Notes under the pieces: generated by a model
What the model was told of the DNA's origin: nothing
Database searches by the model: none
The model's input: the letters and a program-made list of their open reading frames with translations, nothing else
Program-made: the position numbers and the translations under genes
Shown: positions 15,096-23,559 of the stretch, one piece after another
Layout of the letters: every line of letters starts with the position of its first letter
Numbering within the stretch: position 1 is the stretch's first letter
Source of the DNA: Chitinophagales bacterium
GTDB lineage: Bacteria; Bacteroidota; Bacteroidia; Chitinophagales; UBA10324
Assembly: GCA_025056305.1 (NCBI GenBank)
Contig: JANWWJ010000022.1
Location: 124,001 to 188,000 of the forward strand
Direction: 5' to 3'
DNA length: 64,000 bases

Positions 15096-17925
15096 AGAAA
15101 AAAAAGCGGCCTCAGCCCCCCCATTGCGCAAGCTAAGCCTCATCATCCCCTGCTATAATGAGGCCCTTCGCTTCAGCCGTTTGGAACAAGAGCTGCAGCA
15201 GTTTGCCGCCAAAGCCCCCTTTGACTTTGAAATCATTTTGGTCAACGACGGCAGCACGGATCGCACCGCTCAGTGCGTTGCTGAAAGTGCCTGGTTGCAA
15301 CAGCTTCAACAACAAGGGCGATTTATTTATATCGAACTGGACCACAATCAGGGAAAAGGTGCTGCTTTGAAATTAGGAGCAGCAAAAGCCTCGGGCAGTC
15401 ATCTGCTCACTTTGGATGCCGATATGGCGGCATCGCCGCTTACCTTGCTGCACTGGCTGGAGCATTATCCCCAATGTTTTGAAAAACCACAAATCCTGAT
15501 TGGCTCTCGTGAGCATCCGCTTTCGCAGGTCACCGACAGTACGGGCCGTCGTTTGGCCGGTCGCATTTTCAATCTATTCATCCGCCTGATCGCTGCTTTA
15601 CCCCTGCGCGACACCCAATGTGGTTTCAAGCTTTATCCGGCCGCCATAGGGCAATTCCTCTTTCGCCGACTGTATAACTGCGGCTGGGCACACGACATTG
15701 AATTGTTGCTGCGTGCTCGTCAATACGGCTTCGCCATTCACGAACTACCCCTGCACTGGCAAGCTGTTCCGGGCAGTAAGATCGTCGTCTGGCGCCACAT
15801 GATCCCCATGTTTTGGGCGTTGCTGACCATCACTTTACGCCTCCGTTGGGAATATTTTGTGACAGAGCCTCTGCAGGTGCTGCGGCGCCAGTCTTTCCCC
15901 GAATTTGCACAGCCGCAACAAGCTCCCTTCAGGCTGGCCTTTTTTTCCTTAAGCGCCTTTTTGCTGTTTTTAATGGCTGCCCTCAGCTTTGATTACGGAA
16001 TTACGGGCGATGACCTTGATCAGAAAATCTACGGCGAAGCCGTTCTGGATTTTTACACCACGTGGGGTCGCGATACTTCTTGCCTGCATGTTAAAGTGGG
16101 TAACAAAGACAACCTTTATTTATATGGCGGCTTATTTAATATGATTTCTGCTGCTGCCAACCGCTACATCGGCGGTTTGGATGAATACGACATGCGGCAC
16201 CTGATCAATTCCATAAGTGGCTGGGCGGCTATCGTTTTCACCGGCTTGCTGGCGCATCGTCTCGGAGGGTGGCTGGCTGCCGTGCTGGCGTTGGTGTTGC
16301 TTGCTTCATGGCCCCAATTCTTCGGCCACTCCATGAACAACCCCAAGGACATCCCATTTGCCCTTGGCTATGTATGGTCTATTTATTACTTGGTAAAAAT
16401 GGTAGCTGAAGTGCCCCGCGTAACGCTCCGCACATGGATGATGCTCACCCTGGCAATTGCCTTCACCATAAACATCCGTGTTGGTGGGCTCGTGTTGCTG
16501 GGCATGTTGCTCGCCTTTGCCGGCGGAGCTTATGTACTCATGCCGGAAGTGCGCCGGGCTTTTTATACCGAAAAGAGCTATATACCCTTCCTGAGAAATC
16601 TGCTCGTTGTAATGATCGTTGCCTATTTCGGTGGACTGTTATTCTGGCCTTATGGTTTGCTGAATCCCTTCAGCCATCCCTTCATTGCCTTACGTGAGAT
16701 GACTAATTTCAGCATGGGCATCCGCGTGTTGTTTGAAGGCCGGCATCTCATGAGCGACGAGATCCCGTGGTATTACATACCTAAATGGATTGGCATCACA
16801 ACACCCCTGGTGGTTTTGTTTGGTTTTGCGTTATCTCCTCTGCTGTTGTTGCGTCGCACTCAGGCCAGGCCGTTGCTCGTGCTGGTGGCTTTTGCTTTGA
16901 TTTTTCCTTGGGCCTATACCGTTTATAAAAGCTCGGCTTTATATGATGGACTGCGTCAAATGCTGTTTTTATTACCACTGATTGCCGTTTTTGCTGCGCT
17001 TTCCTGGCAATGGCTCTGGAATGCTGCCCGCAGGCCAGCACTTCGCTTCGCCGCCATTCTTGGTTTTTCGGTTGGCCTGTTTTTGCCCCTGCGCTTCTGT
17101 GTAGCCAATCATCCAAATCAATATGTGTATTTCAATGAACTGATCGGAGGCATTCGTGGCGCATATGGTCGCTACGATACTGATTATTATATGAACAGCA
17201 TCCGCAAAACCTCTGAATGGTTGCGTCACAGCTCCTATTTTCAGCAAGCCTCGGCTCAGCGCAAGCTCCTGATTGCCACCAACGCCGTTGATCCGGTCAA
17301 TTGGTACTTCCGAAACGACACCGACAAGGTTCATATCGTATTCACCAAATGGCATGCCCCTGGCAACCCCAAAACTCGCGGTGCCCGTGACTGGGATGTA
17401 GGCATCTATTTTTCCCGCGACGTAGATGCTTCCCAACTTAAAAGTGGCGCCTGGCCGTCGCGCAAGGCAGTGTATTTAAATACTGCCGATGGCGTACCGC
17501 TCTCGGCAGTGATTGAACGCGGAGGAAAGTCGGATCTACTCGGCTACCAGGCCATGCAGCGGAATGATTGGACGGAGGCCCTCCGCTATTTGGAACAGGC
17601 CCTTGAGGAAAACCCACAAAACGAAGATGCGGCCCTCTGGCTTGCACAAACCTACTTGCACATGGGCCGCTTTGCAGAGGCCCTTCGCACCGCACAGCAT
17701 TACTTAAGTCTTTTTCCCACTTCGCCTCACGGACTCATCACTGCCGGTTCTGCTGCCGCCTCTGCCGGCAACACACAACAAGCTATTGCCTATCTTCAAA
17801 AAGCCACCATGTTGAGTCCGTATAATCCACAGCCTTATTATTTACTTGCTCTGATCTACCAACAAGCCGGTGATGCGCAGGCCGCACAACGCTTCATGAG
17901 TCGTTACCGACAATTGAGTCGGTGA
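15088..17925 (+). CDS. GT2 glycosyltransferase / GT-C membrane / TPR fusion protein
   Basis: A 945-residue three-part protein. Residues 15-245 are a GT2 domain of the dolichyl/polyprenyl-phosphate sugar synthase type (LSLIIPCYNEALRF, LVNDGSTDRTAQ, TLDADMAASPLTLL with the DxD, and DTQCGFKLYPA). From about 290 a polytopic membrane part begins (about eleven helices). Its first periplasmic loop holds DYGITGDDLDQKIYGE, which has the acidic motif expected in a GT-C/PMT enzyme. Residues 810-945 are TPRs (YLEQALEENPQNEDAALWLAQTYL and later units). I infer that one protein makes a lipid-linked sugar and transfers it across the membrane. The ATG at 15088 overlaps the hldA stop by eight bases; the longer frame from 15004 is not conserved. 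Confidence 0.85.
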   Translation: MAKEKKAASAPPLRKLSLIIPCYNEALRFSRLEQELQQFAAKAPFDFEIILVNDGSTDRTAQCVAESAWLQQLQQQGRFIYIELDHNQGKGAALKLGAAKASGSHLLTLDADMAASPLTLLHWLEHYPQCFEKPQILIGSREHPLSQVTDSTGRRLAGRIFNLFIRLIAALPLRDTQCGFKLYPAAIGQFLFRRLYNCGWAHDIELLLRARQYGFAIHELPLHWQAVPGSKIVVWRHMIPMFWALLTITLRLRWEYFVTEPLQVLRRQSFPEFAQPQQAPFRLAFFSLSAFLLFLMAALSFDYGITGDDLDQKIYGEAVLDFYTTWGRDTSCLHVKVGNKDNLYLYGGLFNMISAAANRYIGGLDEYDMRHLINSISGWAAIVFTGLLAHRLGGWLAAVLALVLLASWPQFFGHSMNNPKDIPFALGYVWSIYYLVKMVAEVPRVTLRTWMMLTLAIAFTINIRVGGLVLLGMLLAFAGGAYVLMPEVRRAFYTEKSYIPFLRNLLVVMIVAYFGGLLFWPYGLLNPFSHPFIALREMTNFSMGIRVLFEGRHLMSDEIPWYYIPKWIGITTPLVVLFGFALSPLLLLRRTQARPLLVLVAFALIFPWAYTVYKSSALYDGLRQMLFLLPLIAVFAALSWQWLWNAARRPALRFAAILGFSVGLFLPLRFCVANHPNQYVYFNELIGGIRGAYGRYDTDYYMNSIRKTSEWLRHSSYFQQASAQRKLLIATNAVDPVNWYFRNDTDKVHIVFTKWHAPGNPKTRGARDWDVGIYFSRDVDASQLKSGAWPSRKAVYLNTADGVPLSAVIERGGKSDLLGYQAMQRNDWTEALRYLEQALEENPQNEDAALWLAQTYLHMGRFAEALRTAQHYLSLFPTSPHGLITAGSAAASAGNTQQAIAYLQKATMLSPYNPQPYYLLALIYQQAGDAQAAQRFMSRYRQLSR

Positions 17926-17944
17926 TTTCCAGGCTTTACTTTTG
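17914..17944 (+). promoter_or_regulatory. Bacteroidota-type promoter for the cyanophycinase-like gene
   Basis: TTG at 17914-17916 and TACTTTTG at 17937-17944 are separated by 20 bases, a full match to TTG-N19/21-TAnnTTTG. The -33 part overlaps the stop of the preceding gene and the ATG at 17960 follows after 15 bases, giving a very short leader. Confidence 0.5.
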
Positions 17945-17959
17945 GAGCCAAATTTCAGC

Positions 17960-18997
17960 ATGATGTCCTTACGTTTTTGTGCTTTAAGCATTGTCGTAAG
18001 CGTGCTCGCCTGTAGCAAACCCGAGATAACCCTTGAACAAGCGGACGCCCTGCCCGAAACGGCTGCGAAGCTGGTAACGTACCTTACCGGCGACGCGACC
18101 GACGTCACCACTACCACCCAGCCCGGCTTCTGCCTGATGGGTGGAGGTGCAGATGTAGATGAAGCATTTGAATGGATGATCAGCCGAAGCGGGGGAGGTG
18201 ATTTTGTGGTCATCCGCGCTACTGGTGCTGATGGCTACAACAACTATATCTATTACGATTTGGGGGGAGTGAATTCCGTCGAAACCATCATCATTGATAC
18301 TAAATCCAAAGCCAAACGTCAAGACGTGTACAACAAGATCGTTGCTGCTGAAGCACTTTTCATTGCTGGAGGCGATCAGTGGGACTATGTCAACAAATGG
18401 CGCAACACATTAACAGAAGATGCTATAAACTATTTAATTAATGTAAAAAAAGTACCTGTTGGTGGGACGAGTGCGGGATGCGCTATACTGGGTGAGGTTT
18501 ACTTTACCGCCAAATACGGCACTGTCACATCGCAACAGGCCATGAACAACCCTTACCGCACGGAGGTAACCCTGGGCAAAAGCGATTTCATCAGCATTCC
18601 CTTTCTTGCGCAGACCATTACCGACACACATTACGACAACCCCGATCGCCGTGGTCGCCACGTTACCTTTATGGCCCGCATGGTTGAAGATTGGAACATG
18701 AATGCCCGCGGTATTGGCTGCGAAGAACACACCGCTGTATGCATTGACGAAAACGGTATAGCCAAAGTGTACGGAAGCGGTACGGCCCATTTCCTCAAAA
18801 AGACCAATCTGGGCCCGGAAACATGCGATCCTAATGTGAAGCTGACCTGGAATCGCAACCAGCAGGCCGTAACTGCCTACCTCATTACTGGCACGCCGTC
18901 CGGCAATGGCTCTTTTAATTTGACCAACTGGACAAATTATTCCGGCGGCACCAGTTATTACTACTACGTCAATAACGGCACGTTTGGGGTCAACTGA
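17960..18997 (+). CDS. Cyanophycinase-like serine peptidase, lipoprotein
   Basis: A 345-residue peptidase of family S51. The N-terminus is a lipoprotein signal (hydrophobic run, then VSVLAC with Cys about residue 18), so it is membrane-anchored outside the cytoplasm. The catalytic set of CphB can be placed: the Ser in GGTSAGCAILG, a His in ITDTHYDNPDRRGRH, and a Glu in GCEEHTAVCID. FCLMGGGADVDEAF at the start of the domain is also typical. The tail after residue 300 is rich in Tyr, Asn and Gly and has no equivalent in CphB. Cyanophycinases release beta-Asp-Arg from cyanophycin; an exported relative more likely cleaves Asp-peptides from outside. I chose ATG 17960, with 17963 also possible. DUF2461 follows after 8 bases. 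Confidence 0.85.
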   Translation: MMSLRFCALSIVVSVLACSKPEITLEQADALPETAAKLVTYLTGDATDVTTTTQPGFCLMGGGADVDEAFEWMISRSGGGDFVVIRATGADGYNNYIYYDLGGVNSVETIIIDTKSKAKRQDVYNKIVAAEALFIAGGDQWDYVNKWRNTLTEDAINYLINVKKVPVGGTSAGCAILGEVYFTAKYGTVTSQQAMNNPYRTEVTLGKSDFISIPFLAQTITDTHYDNPDRRGRHVTFMARMVEDWNMNARGIGCEEHTAVCIDENGIAKVYGSGTAHFLKKTNLGPETCDPNVKLTWNRNQQAVTAYLITGTPSGNGSFNLTNWTNYSGGTSYYYYVNNGTFGVN

Positions 18998-19005
18998 GCT
19001 TCAGC

Positions 19006-19701
19006 ATGGCAGGCTTGCCGGTTGACACCCTGCGCTTTCTAGCTCAACTAAAAAAACACAATAACCGCAGTTGGTTTGAAGCAAATCGTCATCGGTACGA
19101 ACGCATTCGAAACGAGGCTTTAGCTTTTACCACAGCCTTGCTTCAGCGCATAAGGCAATTTGACCCTTCAGTGGCCCACACCCCTGCTGAAGCTTGCTTG
19201 TTTCGCATCTATCGCGACCTACGCTTTACCAAAGACAAGTCCCCTTTTAAAACGCACATCGGTATTGCCATCTCTGCGCACGGAAAAAATTTTGCCGGTG
19301 CCGGATACTACCTTCACCTGGAACCCGGCAACTGCTTTGCTGCCGGCGGCTGTTGGATGCCCGACTCCCGTCAGTTGTATTTGATTCGTCAAGAGATTGA
19401 TTACAACTACCCTGCGTTTTTGAAAATCATCCAAGCCCCTGCATTTCGTAGGTATTTCCAAGGGCTCGATGAAGACTTGAAGCTCACAAGACCCCCCCGG
19501 GGTTATGCCGCCGATCATCCGGCCATTGAATGGCTAAAACTCAAGAGTTTTACCTGCAGCACCCCGATTCCGCAACACGTGATTGCTACTCCTCAACTGT
19601 TGTCCCGGCTGGAACGCATTTTTAAAGCCATGAATCCGTTTATTCAGTTTTTAAACACCGCCCTATCGGATGCAGAATCCGACAAAATTTCTTTTTTTTA
19701 A
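19006..19701 (+). CDS. DUF2461 family protein
   Basis: A 231-residue cytoplasmic protein of the DUF2461 (TIGR02453) family. Recognisable segments are LKKHNNRSWFEANRHRYE at the N-terminus, FRIYRDLRFTKDKSPFKTHIG around residues 68-87, GYYLHLEPGNCFAAGGCWMP, and RPPRGYAADHPAIEWLKLKSF. The family occurs widely in bacteria and fungi and has no established biochemical role. The gene starts eight bases after the cyanophycinase-like gene and probably shares its transcript. Nothing in it points to a link with peptidase function. Confidence 0.88.
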   Translation: MAGLPVDTLRFLAQLKKHNNRSWFEANRHRYERIRNEALAFTTALLQRIRQFDPSVAHTPAEACLFRIYRDLRFTKDKSPFKTHIGIAISAHGKNFAGAGYYLHLEPGNCFAAGGCWMPDSRQLYLIRQEIDYNYPAFLKIIQAPAFRRYFQGLDEDLKLTRPPRGYAADHPAIEWLKLKSFTCSTPIPQHVIATPQLLSRLERIFKAMNPFIQFLNTALSDAESDKISFF

Positions 19702-19808
19702 TATGTTATCTGCCACTATTACAGGGGTTATGACTCAAATCAGGAACTTTTGACAGAAACGAGGGCCTGGTATCCGTTTTGTGTTTTTCTAGGCAAAAAC
19801 CAAAAGCC

Positions 19809-20243
19809 ATGTTACTCAAAAAATTCAGCGAAAGCGCTCTGTCGCCCTTTGAAGCCTGGGTAAATGACCTGTTCAGCAACGATTTTGGCTTCACACTGCG
19901 TCCGCTGTTCTCGGCACGGATTCCGGCAGTCAACGTCGTAGAAAAAGACGACTACTACCGGATGGACTTTGCTGTGCCGGGATTCAGCAAGGGGGACTTC
20001 AACATCAAGGTGGACGGCAACGTGTTGACCGTGTCGGGTGAACGCAAGAGCGAAAACTCCAAAGAAGAAGAAAACTTTACGATGAAGGAGTTTTCGTGCA
20101 CCAGCTTCACCCGAAGCTTTACGTTGCCCGACACAGTTCAGACCGATAAAATTTCGGCTGAATACAGCGATGGTGTTCTGAAAGTCACCCTGCCTAAAAC
20201 GCCGGAAGCCAAGCCTAAAGCCATCGAAATCAAGGTGGCCTAA
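19809..20243 (+). CDS. Small heat-shock protein, Hsp20/alpha-crystallin
   Basis: A 144-residue ATP-independent chaperone that holds unfolding proteins for refolding. The alpha-crystallin domain spans about residues 38-142: YRMDFAVPGFSKGDFNIKVDGN, then VLTVSGERK and SFTLPDTVQTDKISAEYSDGVLKVTLPK (the GVLxVxxPK closing strand). The usual IxI C-terminal motif appears as AIEIKV. I chose ATG 19809; a GTG frame from 19779 adds ten residues. Upstream, TTTTG at 19748-19752 and a loose TATCCGTTTTG at 19771-19781 could be a promoter. No CIRCE element is visible. A strong terminator at 20266-20297 makes this a monocistronic unit or the end of one. Confidence 0.93.
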   Translation: MLLKKFSESALSPFEAWVNDLFSNDFGFTLRPLFSARIPAVNVVEKDDYYRMDFAVPGFSKGDFNIKVDGNVLTVSGERKSENSKEEENFTMKEFSCTSFTRSFTLPDTVQTDKISAEYSDGVLKVTLPKTPEAKPKAIEIKVA

Positions 20244-20265
20244 TCACACCAGGCTGCAAGCACGG

Positions 20266-20297
20266 AGCCAGATGGCCATGGCCATCTGGCTTTTTTT
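20266..20297 (+). terminator. Rho-independent terminator after hsp20
   Basis: A perfect 26-base palindrome from AGCCAGATGGCC to its complement (13 bp stem if fully extruded) is followed directly by a run of seven T. It lies 23 bases after the hsp20 stop. It is the clearest intrinsic terminator in the window. Confidence 0.9.
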
Positions 20298-20479
20298 ATA
20301 CATATTTTTTAAAATATATTTTTTGATGCTTACCGTTTCGGTTGACTATTCTTGAAACAAACATCGCTTTTAAAATCACTGCTGGCGTTAAGCACCTATG
20401 GCATTTTTTCATAAGCCGCGCGGCCCCACGAGCTTTGTAACCGCACCCCCTGTGCCTGTTGCAGCAAACCCGTCCCCTA

Positions 20480-20510
20480 TTGGCTGCCAGCACCGACCGG
20501 CTTATCTTTA
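20480..20510 (+). promoter_or_regulatory. Candidate promoter for the DUF2851 gene
   Basis: TTG at 20480-20482, 20 bases, then TATCTTTA at 20503-20510, which matches TAnnTTTG in all but the last base. The start codon is at 20557, giving a leader of about 40 bases. Confidence 0.4.
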
Positions 20511-20556
20511 GGGAAGAAAGTACGCACGGCGTAAGCTGTATAAAAATATTTTTTAT

Positions 20557-21825
20557 ATGAGCGAGGCTTTTCTACATTATCTATGGCGCTTGAGGCTGCC
20601 AGGCATCCCTAATCCAACCACCACCGACGGTCGTGTAGTTCAGATCTTGCACATCGGGCATTGGAATCAAAACGAAGGTCCTGATTTCCTGAATGCCCGC
20701 CTGCGTATCGGCCCCCTGGAATGGGCTGGAAATGTTGAAATTCACGTGCGCAGCAGTCAGTGGCAAGCCCATGGTCATGATAACCACCCTGCCTATCGCA
20801 ATGTCATTCTTCATGTAGTCTATGAAGACGATGCCCCGCTGGCTCCCCACCTCGCCGTAGCCACGATAGAATTGCGTCATCAACTGCCTTCGCATTTCTA
20901 TCAACGTTACCAGCAGTTGCAAAGCAGTACAAAGTGGGTCCCCTGCGCCTCATCGTTGAACCATATTGTTGAACCTCTGCGTACCTCTTGGCTCCAACGC
21001 GTGGTAGTGGAACGCCTTGAAGCACGACTTCAGCCTATAAAAGAATCATTGCAGCTAAACCGCAACGACTGGCAGGAAACCTTTTATCAGATGTTGGCAG
21101 GTGCCTTGGGTGCTCCTGTCAACACAGAACCCATGCGTCAGTTGGCGCAAAGGGTACCCTTGAAGATGCTTGCCCGACATTTGGGGCAACCCGTCCAAAT
21201 TGAAGCGATGTTGTTCGGAACCGCAGGCCTATTACCTCGCCGCAGCTCTGATGAATACACAAGTCTGCTGCAACAAGAGTTCAAGCACTTGCAGAAAAAA
21301 TACGGCCTTCCTAGCCTTCCCCCGGCTTCGTGGCGCTTTTTCCGCCTGAGGCCGGCTGCTTTTCCTACTCTTCGCATCGCCCAACTGGCATCGCTCTTTC
21401 AGCAGCAACCGGCTTTGTGGTCGTTGGTGCTGGATGCCACTACCGTAATGCAGCTCAAAGAATTGCTCAAAACCTCTGTGGCCGGCTACTGGCAAATGCA
21501 TTACCGATTTGGGACGATTTCAGCACCCTGTGCTAAAACGTTGGGCGATGAAACCTTAAACTTGTTGCTGATTAACTGCATCATTCCCATGTTGTTCTTA
21601 TATGGAAAAACCCATGGCAATGAAGCATGGTGCCAGCGTGCACTAAGTTTTCTCGAACAGCTTCCCGCCGAAAACAACACTATCGTGCGTCGCTGGAGGC
21701 AACTCGGCATAACCCCTCATTCCGCTGCCGATTCCCAGGCGCTGATGTATTTGAAACATTCCTATTGCGATCAGCGCCGCTGCTTGTTTTGCGCCTGGGG
21801 CAGCTTTATCATTCAAGGTAAGTAA
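20557..21825 (+). CDS. DUF2851 family protein
   Basis: A 422-residue protein of the Bacteroidota DUF2851 family. The N-terminus (AFLHYLWRLR), HWNQNEGPDFLNARLRIGPLEWAGNVEIHVRSSQW, and HDNHPAYRNVILHVVYEDD form the well-conserved first domain, whose GPDFxxA and GxVEIH elements look nuclease-like to my eye. QMLAGALGAPVNTEPMRQLA and RPAAFPTLRIAQLA follow, and the end has a paired-cysteine segment, CDQRRCLFCAWG. No signal peptide. Family role is not established; a nucleic-acid function is my guess from the first domain only. It converges with the rhodanese gene, which ends at the next base. Confidence 0.88.
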   Translation: MSEAFLHYLWRLRLPGIPNPTTTDGRVVQILHIGHWNQNEGPDFLNARLRIGPLEWAGNVEIHVRSSQWQAHGHDNHPAYRNVILHVVYEDDAPLAPHLAVATIELRHQLPSHFYQRYQQLQSSTKWVPCASSLNHIVEPLRTSWLQRVVVERLEARLQPIKESLQLNRNDWQETFYQMLAGALGAPVNTEPMRQLAQRVPLKMLARHLGQPVQIEAMLFGTAGLLPRRSSDEYTSLLQQEFKHLQKKYGLPSLPPASWRFFRLRPAAFPTLRIAQLASLFQQQPALWSLVLDATTVMQLKELLKTSVAGYWQMHYRFGTISAPCAKTLGDETLNLLLINCIIPMLFLYGKTHGNEAWCQRALSFLEQLPAENNTIVRRWRQLGITPHSAADSQALMYLKHSYCDQRRCLFCAWGSFIIQGK

Positions 21826-22332
21826 TCAATAAACTTTTTCACCGCGCTGCAGCCATATTCCCCACACGCGATCGTAGGCATGCACCCGTTGGGTTTTTTC
21901 GCCTGCAGCATTCACTATCGGAAGCTGCTGGTTCACCCATTCAAAGATGCCTCCGTGCAAATTGTACACTTGAGTAAAACCTGATTGAATAAGTTTTTCT
22001 GCGATACGTTCACTGCGATAACCCACCGAGCAATAGACCACAATCGGTCGTGCCCTTGAAAGCTGTTGAACCACATGGGGCTGAAAACTCTTGTAACCTA
22101 CATGCAAAGCCCCTGCTATGTGACTTATTTCATATTCCTCTTTTTCTCTTGCATCTAGAAATACCACATCACCGCGGCGGGCTGCCTCTTGCACCGAAAT
22201 TAGGGGCACCGAGTGGCTTAGCAATTGATCTAATACTTTAGCGAAAGCAGGATTACTGATCTGCGCAAGGGCCCCTGAACCACCAATTCCTGCTAAAAGT
22301 GCGGCAATCAGAACGCTTAACGGCCGCTTCAC
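21826..22332 (-). CDS. Exported rhodanese-domain protein
   Basis: A 168-residue single-domain rhodanese with an N-terminal signal peptide (KRPLSVLIAALLAGIGGSGALAQ), so it acts in the periplasm. The domain runs from about residue 45 to 150: VFLDAREKEEYEISHIAGALHVG is the conserved first half, and VVYCSVGYRSERIA holds the active-site Cys loop. FTQVYNLHGGIFEWVN closes the fold. Such proteins carry persulfide sulfur or transfer it to thiols or cyanide; the true acceptor is unknown. It starts only 12 bases after tRNA-Ala and may be transcribed with it. It abuts the convergent DUF2851 gene without a gap. Confidence 0.88.
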   Translation of the reverse strand: MKRPLSVLIAALLAGIGGSGALAQISNPAFAKVLDQLLSHSVPLISVQEAARRGDVVFLDAREKEEYEISHIAGALHVGYKSFQPHVVQQLSRARPIVVYCSVGYRSERIAEKLIQSGFTQVYNLHGGIFEWVNQQLPIVNAAGEKTQRVHAYDRVWGIWLQRGEKVY

Positions 22333-22344
22333 TTATCTCTGCTG

Positions 22345-22421
<77 letters not shown>

Positions 22422-22451
22422 GATGATGCTGTACGTAATCGTATAGCGTTG

Positions 22452-22459
22452 CAAAGATA
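22452..22459 (-). promoter_or_regulatory. -7 element upstream of tRNA-Ala
   Basis: Minus-strand TATCTTTG is an exact TAnnTTTG match, 30 bases before the mature tRNA. It lies just beyond the lpxB stop. No good -33 TTG is seen. Confidence 0.4.
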
Positions 22460-22461
22460 CG

Positions 22462-23559
22462 CTACGCTTTTCTACTCGGACAGTGCAGCACATATTGTGC
22501 CGCCAGATGCGATGCTCCAGGCCCGCCCAACAACTGCCTGAGTTCCATGTAACCTGCTTTAATGCCATCTCGATAAGCCTCATCATCCAACAACCGGTTC
22601 AATTCTTCGGCAATTACAGGTGCCCTAACCTGGTGTTGAACAAGCTCTCTCAACAAGGGCCGATTCACAATCAGATTCACCAGCGAGATATAGGGGACCC
22701 GCACCAGCCGTCGTGCAATCTGATAACTGAGCTCGCTGCCACGGTAACAAACTACTTGCGGCACCCCCAACAAGGCTGTCTCTAAGGTAGCCGTTCCGGA
22801 GGTGACTACCGCTGCGCTTGCACGGCGCAACAGCTCGTGCGTACGGTTCAACCAAAGCTGCACCTGAGGATATGCATGAAGCCACCGGTGATAAAAGTCT
22901 TGGCCAACCGAGCTCAATCCCGCCACTGCAATTTCAACACCTTTGATGCCGGCTGCTGCCTTCAACATAGTAGGTAACATAGCGGCCACCTCTTGCCGCC
23001 GACTTCCGGGCAATAAAGCCACCAACCTCGGCTGCCTATTCCTGTCGTGCGTTTCTTGACCCAGAATATCCAACAACGGATGACCTACATAAATTGCTTC
23101 TACTCCGTGTTGCCGGAAAAAAGCAGGCTCAAAAGGCAGAATGACCAATAGACAGTCCACATATTTTCGGATCAGGCGCACGCGTGCGGCATGCCATGCC
23201 CATAACTGCGGCGCAATGTAATAGACCACCTTCAGCCCCCGTTGATGCGCCCAGCGCGCCAGCCGTAGATTGAAACCGGGATAGTCAATCAAGACCAAGA
23301 CATCGGGTTGCCACTGCGTGATATCAGATTGGGTTTGCCTGAGCGCTCTGACGATGCGCGGCAAGTGACGCAGCACTTCCCAAAACCCCATAAACGCCGT
23401 TTGGCGATAATGCAGCAGCAACTCCATGCCCGCAGCGGCCATCCGATCGCCTCCGATACCGCGCACCCGAACGTCTTGCTGTTGCCGCAGGGCAAGGATC
23501 AGGCTCGCCCCATGCAGATCGCCCGACGCTTCGCCAGCCACCAGGTAAATTCGCATCAA
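22462..23559 (-). CDS. lpxB: Lipid-A-disaccharide synthase
   Basis: A 365-residue GT19 enzyme that joins UDP-2,3-diacylglucosamine and lipid X to form the lipid A disaccharide at the inner face of the cytoplasmic membrane. The N-terminus YLVAGEASGDLHGASLI is the family signature. FMGFWEVLRHLP, DYPGFNLRLARWA, YYIAPQLWAWHAARV and YVGHPLLD follow in order. Near the C-terminus are VTSGTATLETALLGVPQVVCYR and VPYISLVNLIVNRPLLREL, which bind the nucleotide. It overlaps the small membrane-protein gene by four bases (ATGA), so these are coupled. No other lpx gene is in the window. Confidence 0.95.
   Translation of the reverse strand: MMRIYLVAGEASGDLHGASLILALRQQQDVRVRGIGGDRMAAAGMELLLHYRQTAFMGFWEVLRHLPRIVRALRQTQSDITQWQPDVLVLIDYPGFNLRLARWAHQRGLKVVYYIAPQLWAWHAARVRLIRKYVDCLLVILPFEPAFFRQHGVEAIYVGHPLLDILGQETHDRNRQPRLVALLPGSRRQEVAAMLPTMLKAAAGIKGVEIAVAGLSSVGQDFYHRWLHAYPQVQLWLNRTHELLRRASAAVVTSGTATLETALLGVPQVVCYRGSELSYQIARRLVRVPYISLVNLIVNRPLLRELVQHQVRAPVIAEELNRLLDDEAYRDGIKAGYMELRQLLGGPGASHLAAQYVLHCPSRKA

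Larger units (their letters stand above)
20244..20556. other. 313-base intergenic region between hsp20 and the DUF2851 gene
   Basis: This is the only gap above 300 bases. It contains the hsp20 terminator (20266-20297), an AT-rich run to about 20330, a middle section with no motif I recognise, the promoter candidate at 20480-20510, and an AT hairpin reaching the next start codon. A 65-codon frame on the minus strand (20296-20493) has unusual composition and no start context, so I do not call a gene. Confidence 0.6.

Noticed and set aside
19702-19808. CIRCE or other heat-shock operator before hsp20
   Set aside because: I looked for TTAGCACTC-N9-GAGTGCTAA and found nothing similar; only a loose promoter match is present.
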